NCBI RefSeq assembly: GCF_001693485.1
Contig: NZ_MAXC01000033.1
Location: forward strand, 124,001 to 188,000
Direction: 5' to 3'
Length of the DNA stretch: 64,000 nucleotides
From: Bradyrhizobium sp. LMTR 3
GTDB taxonomy: Bacteria > Pseudomonadota > Alphaproteobacteria > Rhizobiales > Xanthobacteraceae
Part shown: piece by piece, positions 1 through 9,493 of the stretch
How the letters are laid out: each line of letters opens with the position of its first letter
How positions within the stretch are numbered: position 1 is the stretch's first letter
Notes under the pieces: generated by a model
What the model was told of the DNA's origin: nothing
What the model saw: only the letters and a program-made list of their open reading frames with translations
Database searches by the model: none
Translations under genes and position numbers: made by a program

Positions 1-170
1 CGGGCATTCCCTATTGGCAGGGCGCGCTCGCCCTGGCCGCGGCCATCGTTGTCATTCTGGTGCTGATCGAGAAGGCGCGGCCCTGGCGCAAGGACCTCGG
101 TTCGGATGTGGACGGAAACGTAGCGCAGAGACTCCCGCGACCGCACCGCCGGCTGGCGCCGGTGGATTAA
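1..170 (+). CDS. C-terminal end of a membrane protein (partial)
   Basis: The frame starting at base 3 is open from the window edge to TAA at 168-170. It encodes a final hydrophobic helix (WQGALALAAAIVVILVLI) followed by an Arg/Pro-rich cytoplasmic-looking tail. A last transmembrane helix plus charged tail fits the end of an MFS-type transporter, but only about 55 residues are visible, so the family is inference. Confidence 0.5.
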   Translation, partial: GIPYWQGALALAAAIVVILVLIEKARPWRKDLGSDVDGNVAQRLPRPHRRLAPVD

Positions 171-249
171 ATGCCGCGCATAGACCAGTCGCAGGATCGA
201 ATGAAGGGTGCGTTGAGAATCGGAGCAATTCTCAACGCCGAGGATTGTT

Positions 250-504
250 TCAGGTCCCGCGGGAGTTGATACCGCCCTTGCGAAACGGGGATTGCGGGAC
301 GGGTGGGGCTGCCCTGGGAAGGTCAGCTCTTGCGTCAAAGACGCTCCGCCTGCCGGCTGTGGTGGATTGCGTTGGGGCCGGCGCCGACGGTTCGATGTAG
401 TACCCGAGCTTGGGGAAGCCGTTGTAGCGAACTTCGGCCGAGGCGGACGCTGCAAATGCAATGAGGCTGCCGATCGCGGCGAGACCGATCTTGATGAATG
501 ACAT
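250..504 (-). CDS. Small secreted/periplasmic protein of unknown function
   Basis: The 84-residue product begins MSFIKIGLAAIGSLIAF and has a classical signal peptide ending near ASASA-E, then a short mature part with FPKLGYYIEPSAPAP and a Pro/Arg-rich C-terminus. The start at 504 is chosen because a GGAGAG ribosome-binding site lies just upstream; the frame also runs on to 684 without a signal-like start. No domain is recognised. It is followed downstream by no obvious partner. Confidence 0.6.
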   Translation of the reverse strand: MSFIKIGLAAIGSLIAFAASASAEVRYNGFPKLGYYIEPSAPAPTQSTTAGRRSVFDARADLPRAAPPVPQSPFRKGGINSRGT

Positions 505-647
505 GGTAGCTCTCCCTGACATGCCCCGCGGCAAGTTCTGCGGAGCGATGACGGGAGTGTCGCGAATGGCGAGGGCGATCGGAAATATCAATTGGCTTTC
601 GACACAATGCCGGAACGCTATGTAACGGCTGTCACGCCGATGCCGGA

Positions 648-675
648 AAACGAAACGGGGCCCGAAGGGCCCCGT
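648..675 (-). terminator. Rho-independent terminator of rpmG
   Basis: Read on the minus strand just after the rpmG stop, a GC-only stem (ACGGGGCCC / GGGCCCCGT, 3-base loop) is followed by a T-rich run (GTTTCGTTTTCC). Confidence 0.7.
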
Positions 676-701
676 CGAATCCATCAGCAGTGAGCTGCCA
701 A

Positions 702-869
702 CTATTTAATCTTCGCTTCGCGAAACTCGACGTGCTTGCGCGCGACCGGGTCGTACTTCTTCTTGACCAGCTTGTCGGTCATGGTGCGCGAATTCTTCTT
801 GGCGACGTAATAGAAGCCGGTATCCGCCGAGGAAACGAGCTTGACCTTGATGGTGACCGCTTTGGCCAT
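702..869 (-). CDS. rpmG: 50S ribosomal protein L33
   Basis: A 55-residue basic protein starting [19 protein letters not shown] and ending with [11 protein letters not shown], the full length and sequence of bacterial L33. It sits in the large ribosomal subunit near the E-site. It has no zinc-binding cysteines, so it is the Cys-minus (zinc-independent) form. Upstream residues in the same frame are not part of the family, so the ATG at 869 is the start. It is monocistronic and followed by a strong terminator. Confidence 0.95.
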   Translation of the reverse strand: MAKAVTIKVKLVSSADTGFYYVAKKNSRTMTDKLVKKKYDPVARKHVEFREAKIK

Positions 870-1015
870 GTTCAGAACCTCAAAAATGGGGGTGTCAGGC
901 GCCGGCCAAACCGGCCTGCATTTGCCGCGCAACCTAGCTTCTGATCGCCCAAAGTCAAGGTTTTCGGGGCAAAAACCGGCCTGATTGGCGGTAGAATCCA
1001 TGTTTTGCGGGTACT

Positions 1016-1057
1016 CTGATCGCAAAACCGGTGCCCACTTTTGCGGAATGTGCGCGT
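1016..1057. repeat. Dispersed 'CAAAACCGG...CCACTTTTGC' repeat, copy 1
   Basis: The stretch with GCAAAACCGGTGCCCACTTT followed by TGCGGAA resembles bases 35843-35880 (GCAAAACCGGTTTCCACTTT followed by TGCTGAT). It lies immediately downstream of the flavin monooxygenase gene. It is interpreted as a dispersed intergenic repeat. Confidence 0.55.
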
Positions 1058-2382
1058 TAACCTTCAAAGAACCGGTTTTTCGGCCTCGGCAGCCCCAAAT
1101 TCTCCCGCAGCGTCTTGCCTTCATACTCTTTGCGGAAAATCCCGCGCCGCTGCAGTTCCGGCACCACCTTGTCGACGAAATCGTCCAATCCGGCCGGGAG
1201 GAACGGGAACATGATGTTAAAACCGTCGCTGCCGCGGCTCATCAGCCACTCCTCCATCTGGTCGGCGATCGTCTGCGGCGTGCCTACAAAGGACAGCCCG
1301 CCATAGCCGCCGACGCGCTGGGCGAGCTGGCGCACCGTCAGCTTGTCGCGCGCGGCGGCATCGACGAGGCGCTGGCGGCCGCTCTTGCTGGCGTTGGTCT
1401 CGGGGATCGGCGGCAATTGTCCGTCGGGATCGAAGCCGGAGGCGTCGGTGCCGAGCTGCACCGAGAGCGAGGCGATGGCGCTGTCGTAATGCACCATGCT
1501 GTCGAGCCTGGCCCTTTTCTCCTTGGCTTCCTCGACGCTGTCGCCGACCACGACGAAGGCGCCGGGCAGGATCTTCAGATGCTCGGGGTTGCGGCCGATC
1601 TTCTCCATGCGGCCCTTGATATCGGCATAAAGCTTCTGCCCGTCGGCGAGGCTGCCGCCGCCGGTGAAAACGGCTTCAGCAGTTTCCGCCGCGAGCTGCT
1701 TGCCGTCCTCGGACGCGCCGGCCTGCACGATCAGCGGCCAGCCCTGCACGGGGCGGGCGATGTTGAGCGGGCCGCGCACGGACAGATGTTTGCCCTTGTG
1801 ATTGAGCACGTGCATTTTGGCGGGATCGAAATAGAGGCCTTGTTCGACGTCGCGCACGAAGGCGTCGTCGGCAAAGGAATCCCACAGACCCGTCACCACG
1901 TCATAAAACTCGCGCGCCCGCTTGTAGCGCTCGGCGTGCTCCATGTGGTCGTCGAGCCCGAAATTGAGCGCTGCGTCCGGATTGGAGGTGGTGACGATAT
2001 TCCAGCCCGCGCGTCCACCTGAGATGTGATCGAGCGAGGCAAAGCGCCGGGCCACATGATAGGGCTCGTCGAACGTCGTCGATCCCGTCGCGATCAGGCC
2101 GATATGTTCCGTCACGGCTGATAGCGCCGACAACAGCGTGAACGGCTCGAACGAAGTGACCGTGTGGCTGCGCTTGAGCGCATTGATCGGCATGTTCAGC
2201 ACGGCCAGATGATCGGCCATGAAGAACGCGTCGAACTTGCCGGCCTCCAGCTTCTGGATCAGTTGCTTGATGCGCGGGAAATTGAAATTGGCATCGGGCC
2301 AGGCGCCGGGATACCGCCACGCGCCGGTGTGGATGGAGACCGGCCGCATGAACGCGCCGAGCTTGAGTTGCCGCTGTGCCAT
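1057..2382 (-). CDS. NtaA/SnaA/DszA-family FMN-dependent monooxygenase
   Basis: A 441-residue bacterial luciferase-like (LLM class) protein. Features of the NtaA/SnaA/DszA branch are visible: the N-terminus with [35 protein letters not shown] around residue 115-130, and a full-length TIM-barrel. Such enzymes use FMNH2 from a partner reductase to oxidise amines, sulfones or chelators in the cytoplasm. No flavin reductase or transporter lies next to it, so the substrate cannot be read from context. The ATG at 2382 has only a weak ribosome-binding site. Confidence 0.85.
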   Translation of the reverse strand: MAQRQLKLGAFMRPVSIHTGAWRYPGAWPDANFNFPRIKQLIQKLEAGKFDAFFMADHLAVLNMPINALKRSHTVTSFEPFTLLSALSAVTEHIGLIATGSTTFDEPYHVARRFASLDHISGGRAGWNIVTTSNPDAALNFGLDDHMEHAERYKRAREFYDVVTGLWDSFADDAFVRDVEQGLYFDPAKMHVLNHKGKHLSVRGPLNIARPVQGWPLIVQAGASEDGKQLAAETAEAVFTGGGSLADGQKLYADIKGRMEKIGRNPEHLKILPGAFVVVGDSVEEAKEKRARLDSMVHYDSAIASLSVQLGTDASGFDPDGQLPPIPETNASKSGRQRLVDAAARDKLTVRQLAQRVGGYGGLSFVGTPQTIADQMEEWLMSRGSDGFNIMFPFLPAGLDDFVDKVVPELQRRGIFRKEYEGKTLRENLGLPRPKNRFFEG

Positions 2383-2495
2383 TGCCCCGTTTCCGTAGCT
2401 GTTATTGTTGGGAAAGAGATAGGCACGGGCAAGGGCGACGCCATTAGGGGCGCGCAGAAGAATTTTTTGTTTTTGCGCGGAGTCTCAACACGACT

Positions 2496-2573
2496 GTCAT
2501 TCCGGGATGCGCGTAGCGCAGACCCGGAATCTCGAGATTCCGGGTTCATCGCTCCGCGATGCCCCGGAATGAC
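2496..2573. repeat. Palindromic intergenic repeat
   Basis: An imperfect palindrome beginning GTCATTCCGGGATGCGCGTA and ending in GCCCCGGAATGAC, with an inner perfect CCCGGAATCTCGAGATTCCGGG. It fills the gap between the NUDIX hydrolase and the monooxygenase and would form a long stem. Confidence 0.75.
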
Positions 2574-2592
2574 GCGGGGAGAGAGCAGAGCC

Positions 2593-3330
2593 TTACGTCC
2601 CCAGCACGTCCTTCTGCATCTTGCCGCCGTAGAAATGAAAGAACGGCACCGGCGCGTCGTGACGCAGCGGGCCGGTCGCAAGGCGGCGGTCGAGTTCGGC
2701 GAGCACGTTCTTGGTCATGGCGTGCGCGTCGGCGAGCGGCTGAGAGCCGATCTCGACCCACACCAGCTCCACCAGTTCGGCATCGGCGTGGATCACGCCT
2801 TCGACGCGATGGGCGATGGCCGACGCGTCGGCCGTGAAGAAGCGCGTATCAAAACGGCGGACGCGGCCGGGCGGGGTGATCGCGCGCGCGATCAGGAACA
2901 AGCCGGAAGGATCGGGCAAGAGGCCTGCCTCCGCAAACGGTTTCCACGCGCCGTCGAGCTTGACGGGCATGTCAACCTTGCATCCGAGGCAGAGGCCGGT
3001 TTCCTCGCAGGCCTCGCGGATCGCTGCAACCGCCAGCGCGCGCGCCCGCGATGGTGCGATCTTCGGACTGCCTTTGAGCAGGTTGGCCTCGAGCTCTGGG
3101 GTAATCGGCGCGGCGACCGGAATGCGGTTATCCGACTTGTCGACACGCCCGCCCGGGAAAACATATTTGCCCGGCATGAACACCACCTTGTCGTGGCGCT
3201 TGCCGACCAGAACTTTCGGTTTGTCGGCGGAGCGGTCGATCAGAATCAGCGTCGCTGCATCCTTGGGCCGGAAATAGGGATGATGATCGGCTTCTTTTTC
3301 TTCCTTTACGGCGGTCGCGACGTCGTTCAT
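2593..3330 (-). CDS. NUDIX hydrolase (NUDT19-like)
   Basis: A 245-residue NUDIX protein. The Nudix box is split: GGRVDKSD near residue 60 is separated by roughly 30 residues from AIREACEETGL, the REUXEEXGU part that binds Mg2+ and catalyses diphosphate cleavage. An insertion at this place is typical of the NUDT19/CoA-pyrophosphatase-like group, so a CoA or acyl-CoA diphosphate substrate is possible but inferred. The ATG at 3330 follows a GGGGATGGA ribosome-binding site. Confidence 0.85.
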   Translation of the reverse strand: MNDVATAVKEEKEADHHPYFRPKDAATLILIDRSADKPKVLVGKRHDKVVFMPGKYVFPGGRVDKSDNRIPVAAPITPELEANLLKGSPKIAPSRARALAVAAIREACEETGLCLGCKVDMPVKLDGAWKPFAEAGLLPDPSGLFLIARAITPPGRVRRFDTRFFTADASAIAHRVEGVIHADAELVELVWVEIGSQPLADAHAMTKNVLAELDRRLATGPLRHDAPVPFFHFYGGKMQKDVLGT

Positions 3331-3371
3331 TCCATCCCCGTCTTTGGTGCTTCTTGTTACTACCGGTCTAG

Positions 3372-3809
3372 CTAGACCGGCGGAATGTCGCTATGGGCAT
3401 TTTCGTCAAAACCGTGCATGCGCAGCGCCCATTGGATGCCGACCACCGCGCCCTTGATCGGCTGCAACAGAACCAGCGATAAGAGGAACGTCACCGGCAA
3501 ATAGATCGCCAACTGCAGCCATACGGCCGGCGAGAAATTGGTCTCGATCCAGAGCGCCGCCGGTACCACGATGTGGCCGACCACGACGATCACGAGATAG
3601 GCCGGCAAATCGTCGGCGCGGTGCGGAGTAAAATCGAGTCCGCACTTCGAGCAATTATCGGCGGTCTTCAGGAAAGCGCGAAACATCTTGCCTTCGCCGC
3701 AACGCGGGCAACGGCAACGGAAGCCGCGCTTCATCGCGGTCCAGAGGTCGCGCTTCTCGGCCTGTGCGGTGTCCCGGGTCCATGTCGTCGCGGCGTTCAC
3801 CGTTTCCAT
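3372..3809 (-). CDS. DUF983 membrane protein with zinc-ribbon-like cysteines
   Basis: 145 residues. Near the N-terminus are two CxxC pairs (RCPRCGEG and CSKCGLDF) typical of DUF983, followed by two hydrophobic segments (LVIVVVGHIVVPAALW and the VWLQLAIYLPVTFLLSLVLL region). Function is unknown in general; members are small membrane proteins. Its ATG overlaps the end of rnr by 13 bp, so it is translated as the last gene of the topA-rnr-DUF983 operon. Confidence 0.85.
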   Translation of the reverse strand: METVNAATTWTRDTAQAEKRDLWTAMKRGFRCRCPRCGEGKMFRAFLKTADNCSKCGLDFTPHRADDLPAYLVIVVVGHIVVPAALWIETNFSPAVWLQLAIYLPVTFLLSLVLLQPIKGAVVGIQWALRMHGFDENAHSDIPPV

Positions 3810-6151
3810 GACTTGCCTTTCTTCGATTTGCCGGGCTTGGCTTTTCCCGACTTGCCCTTGTGAGGCTTGCGAACCTTGTCGCGCGGGCTGCGGCCCGGAT
3901 GCGATTTCGATGGCTTTGCCGATGCCTTCGAGCCGTCGCGTTTTCTGCCGCGCGGAATGACCTTGCCTTTCACTTGGCCTTCCGACAACAGCTCGAACCG
4001 CAACGCGCCGGCTACCGGTGCAGCTTCTACCAGACGCACGTCGACAACGTCACCCAACCGGTGCATGGCACCGCTGCGTGAGCCGACGAGCGCGTGACGC
4101 GTCTCGTCATAATTGTAGTACTCGGTGCCGAGCGTGCGGATCGGGATCAGCCCGTCGGCGCCGGTATCCGATAACTTCACGAACAGGCCGGCGCGGGTAA
4201 CGCCCGAGATACGGCCTTGAAACGTCGCGCCGATACGGTCGGCGAGGAAATGCGCGATCAGCCGGTCGGCGGTTTCGCGCTCGGCCTTCATGGCGCGGCG
4301 CTCGGTGAGCGAGATCTGCGCCGCGATCTCGCTCAGTGTCTCCAGCGTCTCGCTCTCCGGCAACGCGCCTTCACCGAGACCGAGCGCGCGGATCAGCGCG
4401 CGATGCACGATCAGATCGGCGTATCGCCGGATCGGCGAGGTGAAATGCGCGTAGCGGCGCAGGTTGAGGCCGAAATGGCCGTAATTTTCCGCCGAGTATT
4501 CCGCCTGCGCCTGCGAGCGCAGCACCACCTCGTTCACCAGCGGCTCGTAATCCTCGCCGCGGACCTGGCCCAGCACCCGATTGAACAGCGAGGGGCGTAG
4601 CGCGCCGGTCTTCGCAAATGGCAGGTCGAGCGTTTTCAGGAATTCCTGGAGATTATGAACCTTCTCCAGGGTCGGTTCGTCATGCACCCGATAGATAAGC
4701 GGCAGCGCCTTCTTTTCAAGCATTTCGGCCGCGGCGACGTTGGCGAGGATCATGAATTCCTCGATCAAACGGTGCGCGTCGAGGCGCTCCGGCACGATGA
4801 CGCGATCGACCGTGCCGTCGGGCTTGAGCAGGATTTTTCGCTCGGGCAGATCGAGATCGAGTGGATCGCGTTCGTCGCGCGCGAGCTTCACCAGCGCGTA
4901 GGCCGCGTAGAGCGGCATCAGGATCGGCTCCAGCAGCGGGCCAGTGATATCGTCGAGCCGCCCGTCGATCGCGGCCTGCGCCTGCGCGTAGTGCAGCTTC
5001 GCGGCCGAACGCATCAGCACGCGATGAAAGCTGTGCGAGCGCTTGCGGCCGTCGGGGCCGATGACGAGCCGAACCGCGAGGGCGCCACGCGCTTCGCCCG
5101 GCACCAGCGAGCAGAGATCGTTGGAGATGCGCTCGGGTAGCATCGGCACCACGCGGTCCGGAAAATACACCGAGTTGCCGCGCGTCACCGCTTCGCGGTC
5201 CAGCGCCGAGCCCGGCCGCACATAGAAGGCGACGTCGGCAATCGCGACATGGACCACATAGCCGCCCTTGTTGTTCGGATCGGAATCGGGCGCGGCGTGC
5301 ACCGCGTCGTCATGGTCCTTCGCATCAGGCGGATCGATGGTGACCAGCGGCAAATCGCGCCAGTCCTCGCGGCCTTTCAAGTCGGCAGGCTGCGCCGCCT
5401 CGGCCTCGCGCAAGGCGGATGGTGAAAACGCCTGCGGGATTTCGTGGGCGTGGATCGCGATCAGGCTGATCGCCTTTTCGCTCGACAACGAGCCGAGCCG
5501 CTCCTTCACCTTGCCGGAGGCGAGGCCATAGCCGCGCGAGCGCACCAGATCGACGCTAATGAGGTCGCCGTCCTCGGCGTCCGCGGTGTCCGATGGCGCG
5601 ATGTTCAATTCGCGCCCGGCCTGCTTCTTGTCGACGGGAACGAGCAGGCCGCCGCCGCCAGGCAGTTTGCGGAAGATACCGAGCACGCGCGCGCGGGCCT
5701 GATCGATGATCTTGATGATGCGCCCGCGATAGGGGGCGCCTTCGCTATCATCGGCCTTCTCGATCCGCAACAGGGCTCGGTCGCCGACGCCCGCCGCCGT
5801 GCCGGGTTGCAGACGGCGCGGGACGTGGATGCGGATCTTCGGCGCGGGGCCGCTCTGTTCAGTGTCCCATTCGGTGGGAGTGGCGAGCAGTTCGCCGTCG
5901 GTGTCGCGCCCGGTGATGTCGGCGATCACGGTCGGGGGCAGGAGGGCCGTCTCGTGAATCTTCCGGCCGCGTTTGGCGATAGCGCCTTCGTCGGCGAGCT
6001 CGCGCAGGATACGTTTCAGTTCGGCGCGGTCGGCATTCTTCAGGCCGAACTCGCGGGCTATCTCGCGGGTGCCGACCTTGCCCGGATGGGCGCGAATAAA
6101 GGCGACGATGGCGTCCCGGGCCGGAAAGCCATGGTCGTGTTTTCTCTTCAC
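3797..6151 (-). CDS. rnr: Ribonuclease R
   Basis: 784 residues, the normal length of RNase R, a processive 3'-5' exoribonuclease that degrades structured RNA and acts with SmpB/tmRNA. An N-terminal winged-helix-like region, cold-shock/OB segment, RNB catalytic domain (the DPPDAKDHDDAVHA region carries the metal-binding Asp residues), an S1 domain and a Lys-rich tail are visible in order. The start is GTG at 6151, directly abutting the topA stop, so it is translationally coupled to topA. Its partner gene smpB is at 46.4 kb. Confidence 0.95.
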   Translation of the reverse strand: MKRKHDHGFPARDAIVAFIRAHPGKVGTREIAREFGLKNADRAELKRILRELADEGAIAKRGRKIHETALLPPTVIADITGRDTDGELLATPTEWDTEQSGPAPKIRIHVPRRLQPGTAAGVGDRALLRIEKADDSEGAPYRGRIIKIIDQARARVLGIFRKLPGGGGLLVPVDKKQAGRELNIAPSDTADAEDGDLISVDLVRSRGYGLASGKVKERLGSLSSEKAISLIAIHAHEIPQAFSPSALREAEAAQPADLKGREDWRDLPLVTIDPPDAKDHDDAVHAAPDSDPNNKGGYVVHVAIADVAFYVRPGSALDREAVTRGNSVYFPDRVVPMLPERISNDLCSLVPGEARGALAVRLVIGPDGRKRSHSFHRVLMRSAAKLHYAQAQAAIDGRLDDITGPLLEPILMPLYAAYALVKLARDERDPLDLDLPERKILLKPDGTVDRVIVPERLDAHRLIEEFMILANVAAAEMLEKKALPLIYRVHDEPTLEKVHNLQEFLKTLDLPFAKTGALRPSLFNRVLGQVRGEDYEPLVNEVVLRSQAQAEYSAENYGHFGLNLRRYAHFTSPIRRYADLIVHRALIRALGLGEGALPESETLETLSEIAAQISLTERRAMKAERETADRLIAHFLADRIGATFQGRISGVTRAGLFVKLSDTGADGLIPIRTLGTEYYNYDETRHALVGSRSGAMHRLGDVVDVRLVEAAPVAGALRFELLSEGQVKGKVIPRGRKRDGSKASAKPSKSHPGRSPRDKVRKPHKGKSGKAKPGKSKKGKSWKR

Positions 6152-8926
6152 TTATCCTCGCGCCTTGCCCGCGCGCTTTTTCGCAGGCGTCTTGGGTGCA
6201 GTGGGCTTCGCCGCCGATGTCTTGGCGGCGGAGGCGACCGGCGCGCGCGCCTTGCTCACGGCCTCTGATTTCGGCTTCACAGCCGGCTTCTTCGCCGGCG
6301 CCTTCTTGGCGGGCTTCGGCGCATCGGGATCGGCAGCTTTGCTGGCAGTCTTGGTCGCGGTCTTGGCGGCGGCCTTCTTCGGCGCGGCCTTCTTGGCGCC
6401 GCGTTTCGGTTTGCCGCCGCCCTTTGCGGCGCGCTCGTCGATCAGCGCGATCGCCTCGGCCAGGGTGATCGTGTCCGGCGTCTTGTCGCTCGGGATCGTG
6501 GCATTGACACCGCCTGCGGTGACATAGGCGCCGTAGCGGCCGTTCTTGACAGCTACGCCGCCAAGGCTCGGATGCTCGCCGAGCGGCTTGCCAGGATCGG
6601 CGCCGAAGCGGCGGCCGCTCGGGCCTTTTGCGATCTTTTCCGCGATCAGCGTCACCGCGCGGTTGAGGCCGATGTCGAACACCTCGTCGCCGGCTTCAAG
6701 ACTCGCATAGGTCTTCTCGTGACGCACGAAGGGCCCGAAGCGACCGATGCCGGCAGTGATCGGCTGGCCGGTTTCCGGATGCTTGCCGATCTCACGCGGC
6801 AGCGATAGCAGCTTCAGCGCCAGATCGAGCTCCATGTCGCCGGGCGACATGTTCTTCGGGATGCCGGCGCGTTTCGGCTTTTCGCCCTCGGGGTAGTCCT
6901 TCTGCTCGCCGAGCTGGATGTAGGGGCCGAAGCGGCCGGCCTTTACCGTCACGTCGAGGCCGGTTTCGGGATCCTTGCCGAGAACGCGGTCGGCGCTCGC
7001 CTCGGAGTCGGCGGCGAGCGGACGGGTGTAGCGGCATTCCGGATAGTTCGAGCAGCCGACGAAGGCGCCGAACTTGCCGGCTTTCAGATTGAGCCGGCCG
7101 GTACCGCAGGTCGGGCACTGCCTGATGTCGCCGCCATCGGCGCGCGGAGGATAGATGTGCGGCCCCAGCATGTCGTCGAGCGCATCCAGCACCTCGGCGA
7201 CGCGCAGATCCTTGATGTCGTTGACCGCGCCGATGAAGCCGGTCCAGAAATCCTGCAGCACCTGCTGCCAGGAAATCTCGTTGTTGGAGATGCGGTCGAG
7301 CTGTTCTTCCAGCGCGGCGGTGAAGTCATACTCCACATAGCGCGAGAAGAAGTTTTCCAGGAAGGCGACCACGACGCGGCCCTTGTCCTCGCCATGCAGC
7401 CGCTTCTTCTCCAGCTTGACGTAACCGCGGTCCTTCAGGACCTGCAGGATCGAGGCGTAGGTCGAGGGACGGCCGATGCCGAGCTCTTCCATCCGCTTGA
7501 CCAGCGAGGCCTCCGAGAAGCGTGGCGGCGGTTCGGTGAAATGCTGGGTGACGGCAAGCGCCTGCCGCTTCAGGGCTTCGCCTTCGCTCATGGCGGGGAG
7601 GCGGCGTGAATCTTCGTCTTCCTCGTCGTCGCGGCCTTCCTGGTAGAGCGCGAGGAAGCCGTCGAACTTGATGACCTGGCCCGAAGCGCGCAGCTCCAAC
7701 ACGCGGGAGCCGGCTTTCGCCGCAATGTCCACGGTGGTGCGTTCGAGTTCGGCCGATTCCATCTGGCTCGCAATGGTGCGGATCCAGATCAGTTCATAGA
7801 GTTTCGCCTGATCGGGGTCGAGGCGGCGGCGCATCTCGGCGGGCCGGCGCGACAGATCGGTCGGGCGGATCGCTTCGTGCGCTTCCTGCGCGTTCTTGGC
7901 CTTGGTCTGGTACTGGCGCGGCGCGTCGGGGACATAGGCGTTGCCGTAATCCTCACCGATCACCTTGCGGGCTTGGGTGATCGCCGAGCCGTCGATCTGC
8001 ACGCCGTCGGTTCGCATATAGGTGATGAGACCGGTGGTCTCGCCGCCGATGTCGATACCTTCATAGAGGCGCTGCGCGATCCGCATGGTGTGCGCCGGCG
8101 CAAAGCCGAGCTTGCGGCTGGCTTCCTGCTGCAGCGTCGAGGTCGTGAACGGGGCCTGCGGATTGCGGCGCGCGGGTTTTGCTTCGACGGTCGAAACCGT
8201 GAAGTTCGCCGCTTCAATGGCCTTCTTGAGATCTTCGGCTTCGGCGCCGGAGCCGATGTCGAGCCGCTGGATCTTCTTGCCGTCGGCGCCGACGAGGCGC
8301 GCCTCAAAGCTGTCGCCGCGCGGCGTGGTCAGGGTCGCGACCAGCGACCAGTATTCGCGCGAGACGAATTTTTCGATTTCGAGTTCGCGGTCGCAGACCA
8401 GCCGCAGCGCGACCGACTGCACGCGGCCGGCCGAGCGCGCGCCCGGCAGCTTGCGCCAGAGCACCGGCGAGAGCGTGAAGCCGACCAGATAGTCCAGCGC
8501 GCGGCGCGCCATATAGGCGTCGACCAGCGCACCGTCGATCTGGCGCGGCGCCTTCATGGCATCGGTCACCGCTTGCTTGGTGATGGCGTTGAACACCACG
8601 CGCTCGATCTTCTGATCCTTCAGCGCGCGTTTCTCTTTCATCACCTCCAGCACATGCCAGGAGATCGCCTCGCCCTCGCGATCAGGGTCGGTTGCGAGAA
8701 TCAGGCGGCTGGCGCCCTTCAAGGCCTTGGCGATGTCGTTGAGCCGGCCGGCCGCCTTGGGATCGACCTCCCAGATCATCTGAAAATTGGCGTCCGGATC
8801 GACGGAACCGTTCTTGGCGGGGAGGTCGCGGACATGGCCGAACGAGGCCAAAACCTCGTAGGAGGCGCCCAAATACTTATTGATCGTCTTGGCTTTCGCC
8901 GGCGACTCCACGATGACGATATTCAT
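6152..8926 (-). CDS. topA: DNA topoisomerase I
   Basis: 924-residue type IA topoisomerase that relaxes negative supercoils. It starts MNIVIVESPAKAKTINKYLG (Toprim), has DPDREGE at about residues 80-86, and the catalytic Tyr in LITYMRTDG at about 303. A C4 zinc motif (CPTCG...CSNYPEC) near residue 600 is followed by further TopA C-terminal repeats and a long Lys/Ala/Pro-rich tail of about 85 residues likely to bind DNA. In many relatives dprA lies directly upstream; here about 3.4 kb of accessory genes intervene. Confidence 0.97.
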   Translation of the reverse strand: MNIVIVESPAKAKTINKYLGASYEVLASFGHVRDLPAKNGSVDPDANFQMIWEVDPKAAGRLNDIAKALKGASRLILATDPDREGEAISWHVLEVMKEKRALKDQKIERVVFNAITKQAVTDAMKAPRQIDGALVDAYMARRALDYLVGFTLSPVLWRKLPGARSAGRVQSVALRLVCDRELEIEKFVSREYWSLVATLTTPRGDSFEARLVGADGKKIQRLDIGSGAEAEDLKKAIEAANFTVSTVEAKPARRNPQAPFTTSTLQQEASRKLGFAPAHTMRIAQRLYEGIDIGGETTGLITYMRTDGVQIDGSAITQARKVIGEDYGNAYVPDAPRQYQTKAKNAQEAHEAIRPTDLSRRPAEMRRRLDPDQAKLYELIWIRTIASQMESAELERTTVDIAAKAGSRVLELRASGQVIKFDGFLALYQEGRDDEEDEDSRRLPAMSEGEALKRQALAVTQHFTEPPPRFSEASLVKRMEELGIGRPSTYASILQVLKDRGYVKLEKKRLHGEDKGRVVVAFLENFFSRYVEYDFTAALEEQLDRISNNEISWQQVLQDFWTGFIGAVNDIKDLRVAEVLDALDDMLGPHIYPPRADGGDIRQCPTCGTGRLNLKAGKFGAFVGCSNYPECRYTRPLAADSEASADRVLGKDPETGLDVTVKAGRFGPYIQLGEQKDYPEGEKPKRAGIPKNMSPGDMELDLALKLLSLPREIGKHPETGQPITAGIGRFGPFVRHEKTYASLEAGDEVFDIGLNRAVTLIAEKIAKGPSGRRFGADPGKPLGEHPSLGGVAVKNGRYGAYVTAGGVNATIPSDKTPDTITLAEAIALIDERAAKGGGKPKRGAKKAAPKKAAAKTATKTASKAADPDAPKPAKKAPAKKPAVKPKSEAVSKARAPVASAAKTSAAKPTAPKTPAKKRAGKARG

Positions 8927-9156
8927 GTCATTCCAATGGCTTACGGGAAAAGATAAAGGCGGGTTCCGCGAGACTCGCGGCCCACCGATTGGACCCGAAC
9001 ATGGGTGGTGAGGCGGCCCCTGTCAAATCGGCAAATGCCGCCAGGGAACCTTTCGCTGTCCACTTATATCTGAGGAGTTGCGAAATGCGCCCTAGAGTTG
9101 CGCCTCCAAAGGGGTTATTTTTGGGCAATATTTTGTGCTGTTAGGATGCAAATTTT

Positions 9157-9405
9157 TTGAGCAAGGCTGCGGGCGGCCGGAAGCGGAAGGCTTCAGGCAA
9201 GAAACCGGAATCGCCAACCGAAGAACCAGAACGAGGTGAGGAAGGCGGCCCCGACGAGGCCGTGGCCTTCATTGCGGAGACCGTTGCCGAACTGGTCAAG
9301 CTCGCGGAGCGCCATCGGCTCGAGGTACTCAGCCATTTGCTCGGCATGGCGCAGCTTGAGGCGGAAGAGCGGCTGCGCACCCGCAGCAAGCGCAAGCTCT
9401 CGTGA
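9157..9405 (+). CDS. Small charged protein of unknown function
   Basis: 82 residues from a TTG codon at 9157, with TTAGGA about ten bases upstream as ribosome-binding site; the nearby ATG at 9147 runs into a stop. The first 30 residues are Lys/Glu/Pro-rich and disordered-looking, followed by an amphipathic helix (FIAETVAELVKLAERHRLEVL) and a basic end (RTRSKRKLS). No family recognised. The strand is the opposite of topA and the composition looks coding. Function unknown. Confidence 0.5.
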   Translation: MSKAAGGRKRKASGKKPESPTEEPERGEEGGPDEAVAFIAETVAELVKLAERHRLEVLSHLLGMAQLEAEERLRTRSKRKLS

Positions 9406-9440
9406 GAGCTCGATCCGGACGGCAACCTCTCACGGAGCAT

Positions 9441-9484
9441 TCTCCTTCTCCCCGCAAGAATGTTCAGACCGGGGGAGATGGAGA
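9441..9484. terminator. Inverted repeat between convergent genes
   Basis: TCTCCTTCTCCCC at 9441-9453 pairs with GGGGGAGATGGAGA at 9471-9484. It lies between the stop of the 82-residue gene and the stop of the HxlR gene and could end transcription from both sides, although there is no clear T run. Confidence 0.4.
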
Positions 9485-9493
9485 AGAATCTGC

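Noticed and set aside
7877-8956. 359-residue plus-strand frame opposite topA
   Set aside because: Antisense shadow; translation has no domain and follows third-position GC bias of topA.
8928-9128. 66-residue minus-strand frame directly upstream of topA
   Set aside because: No ribosome-binding site, no recognisable family, and it covers what is most likely the topA promoter and leader.
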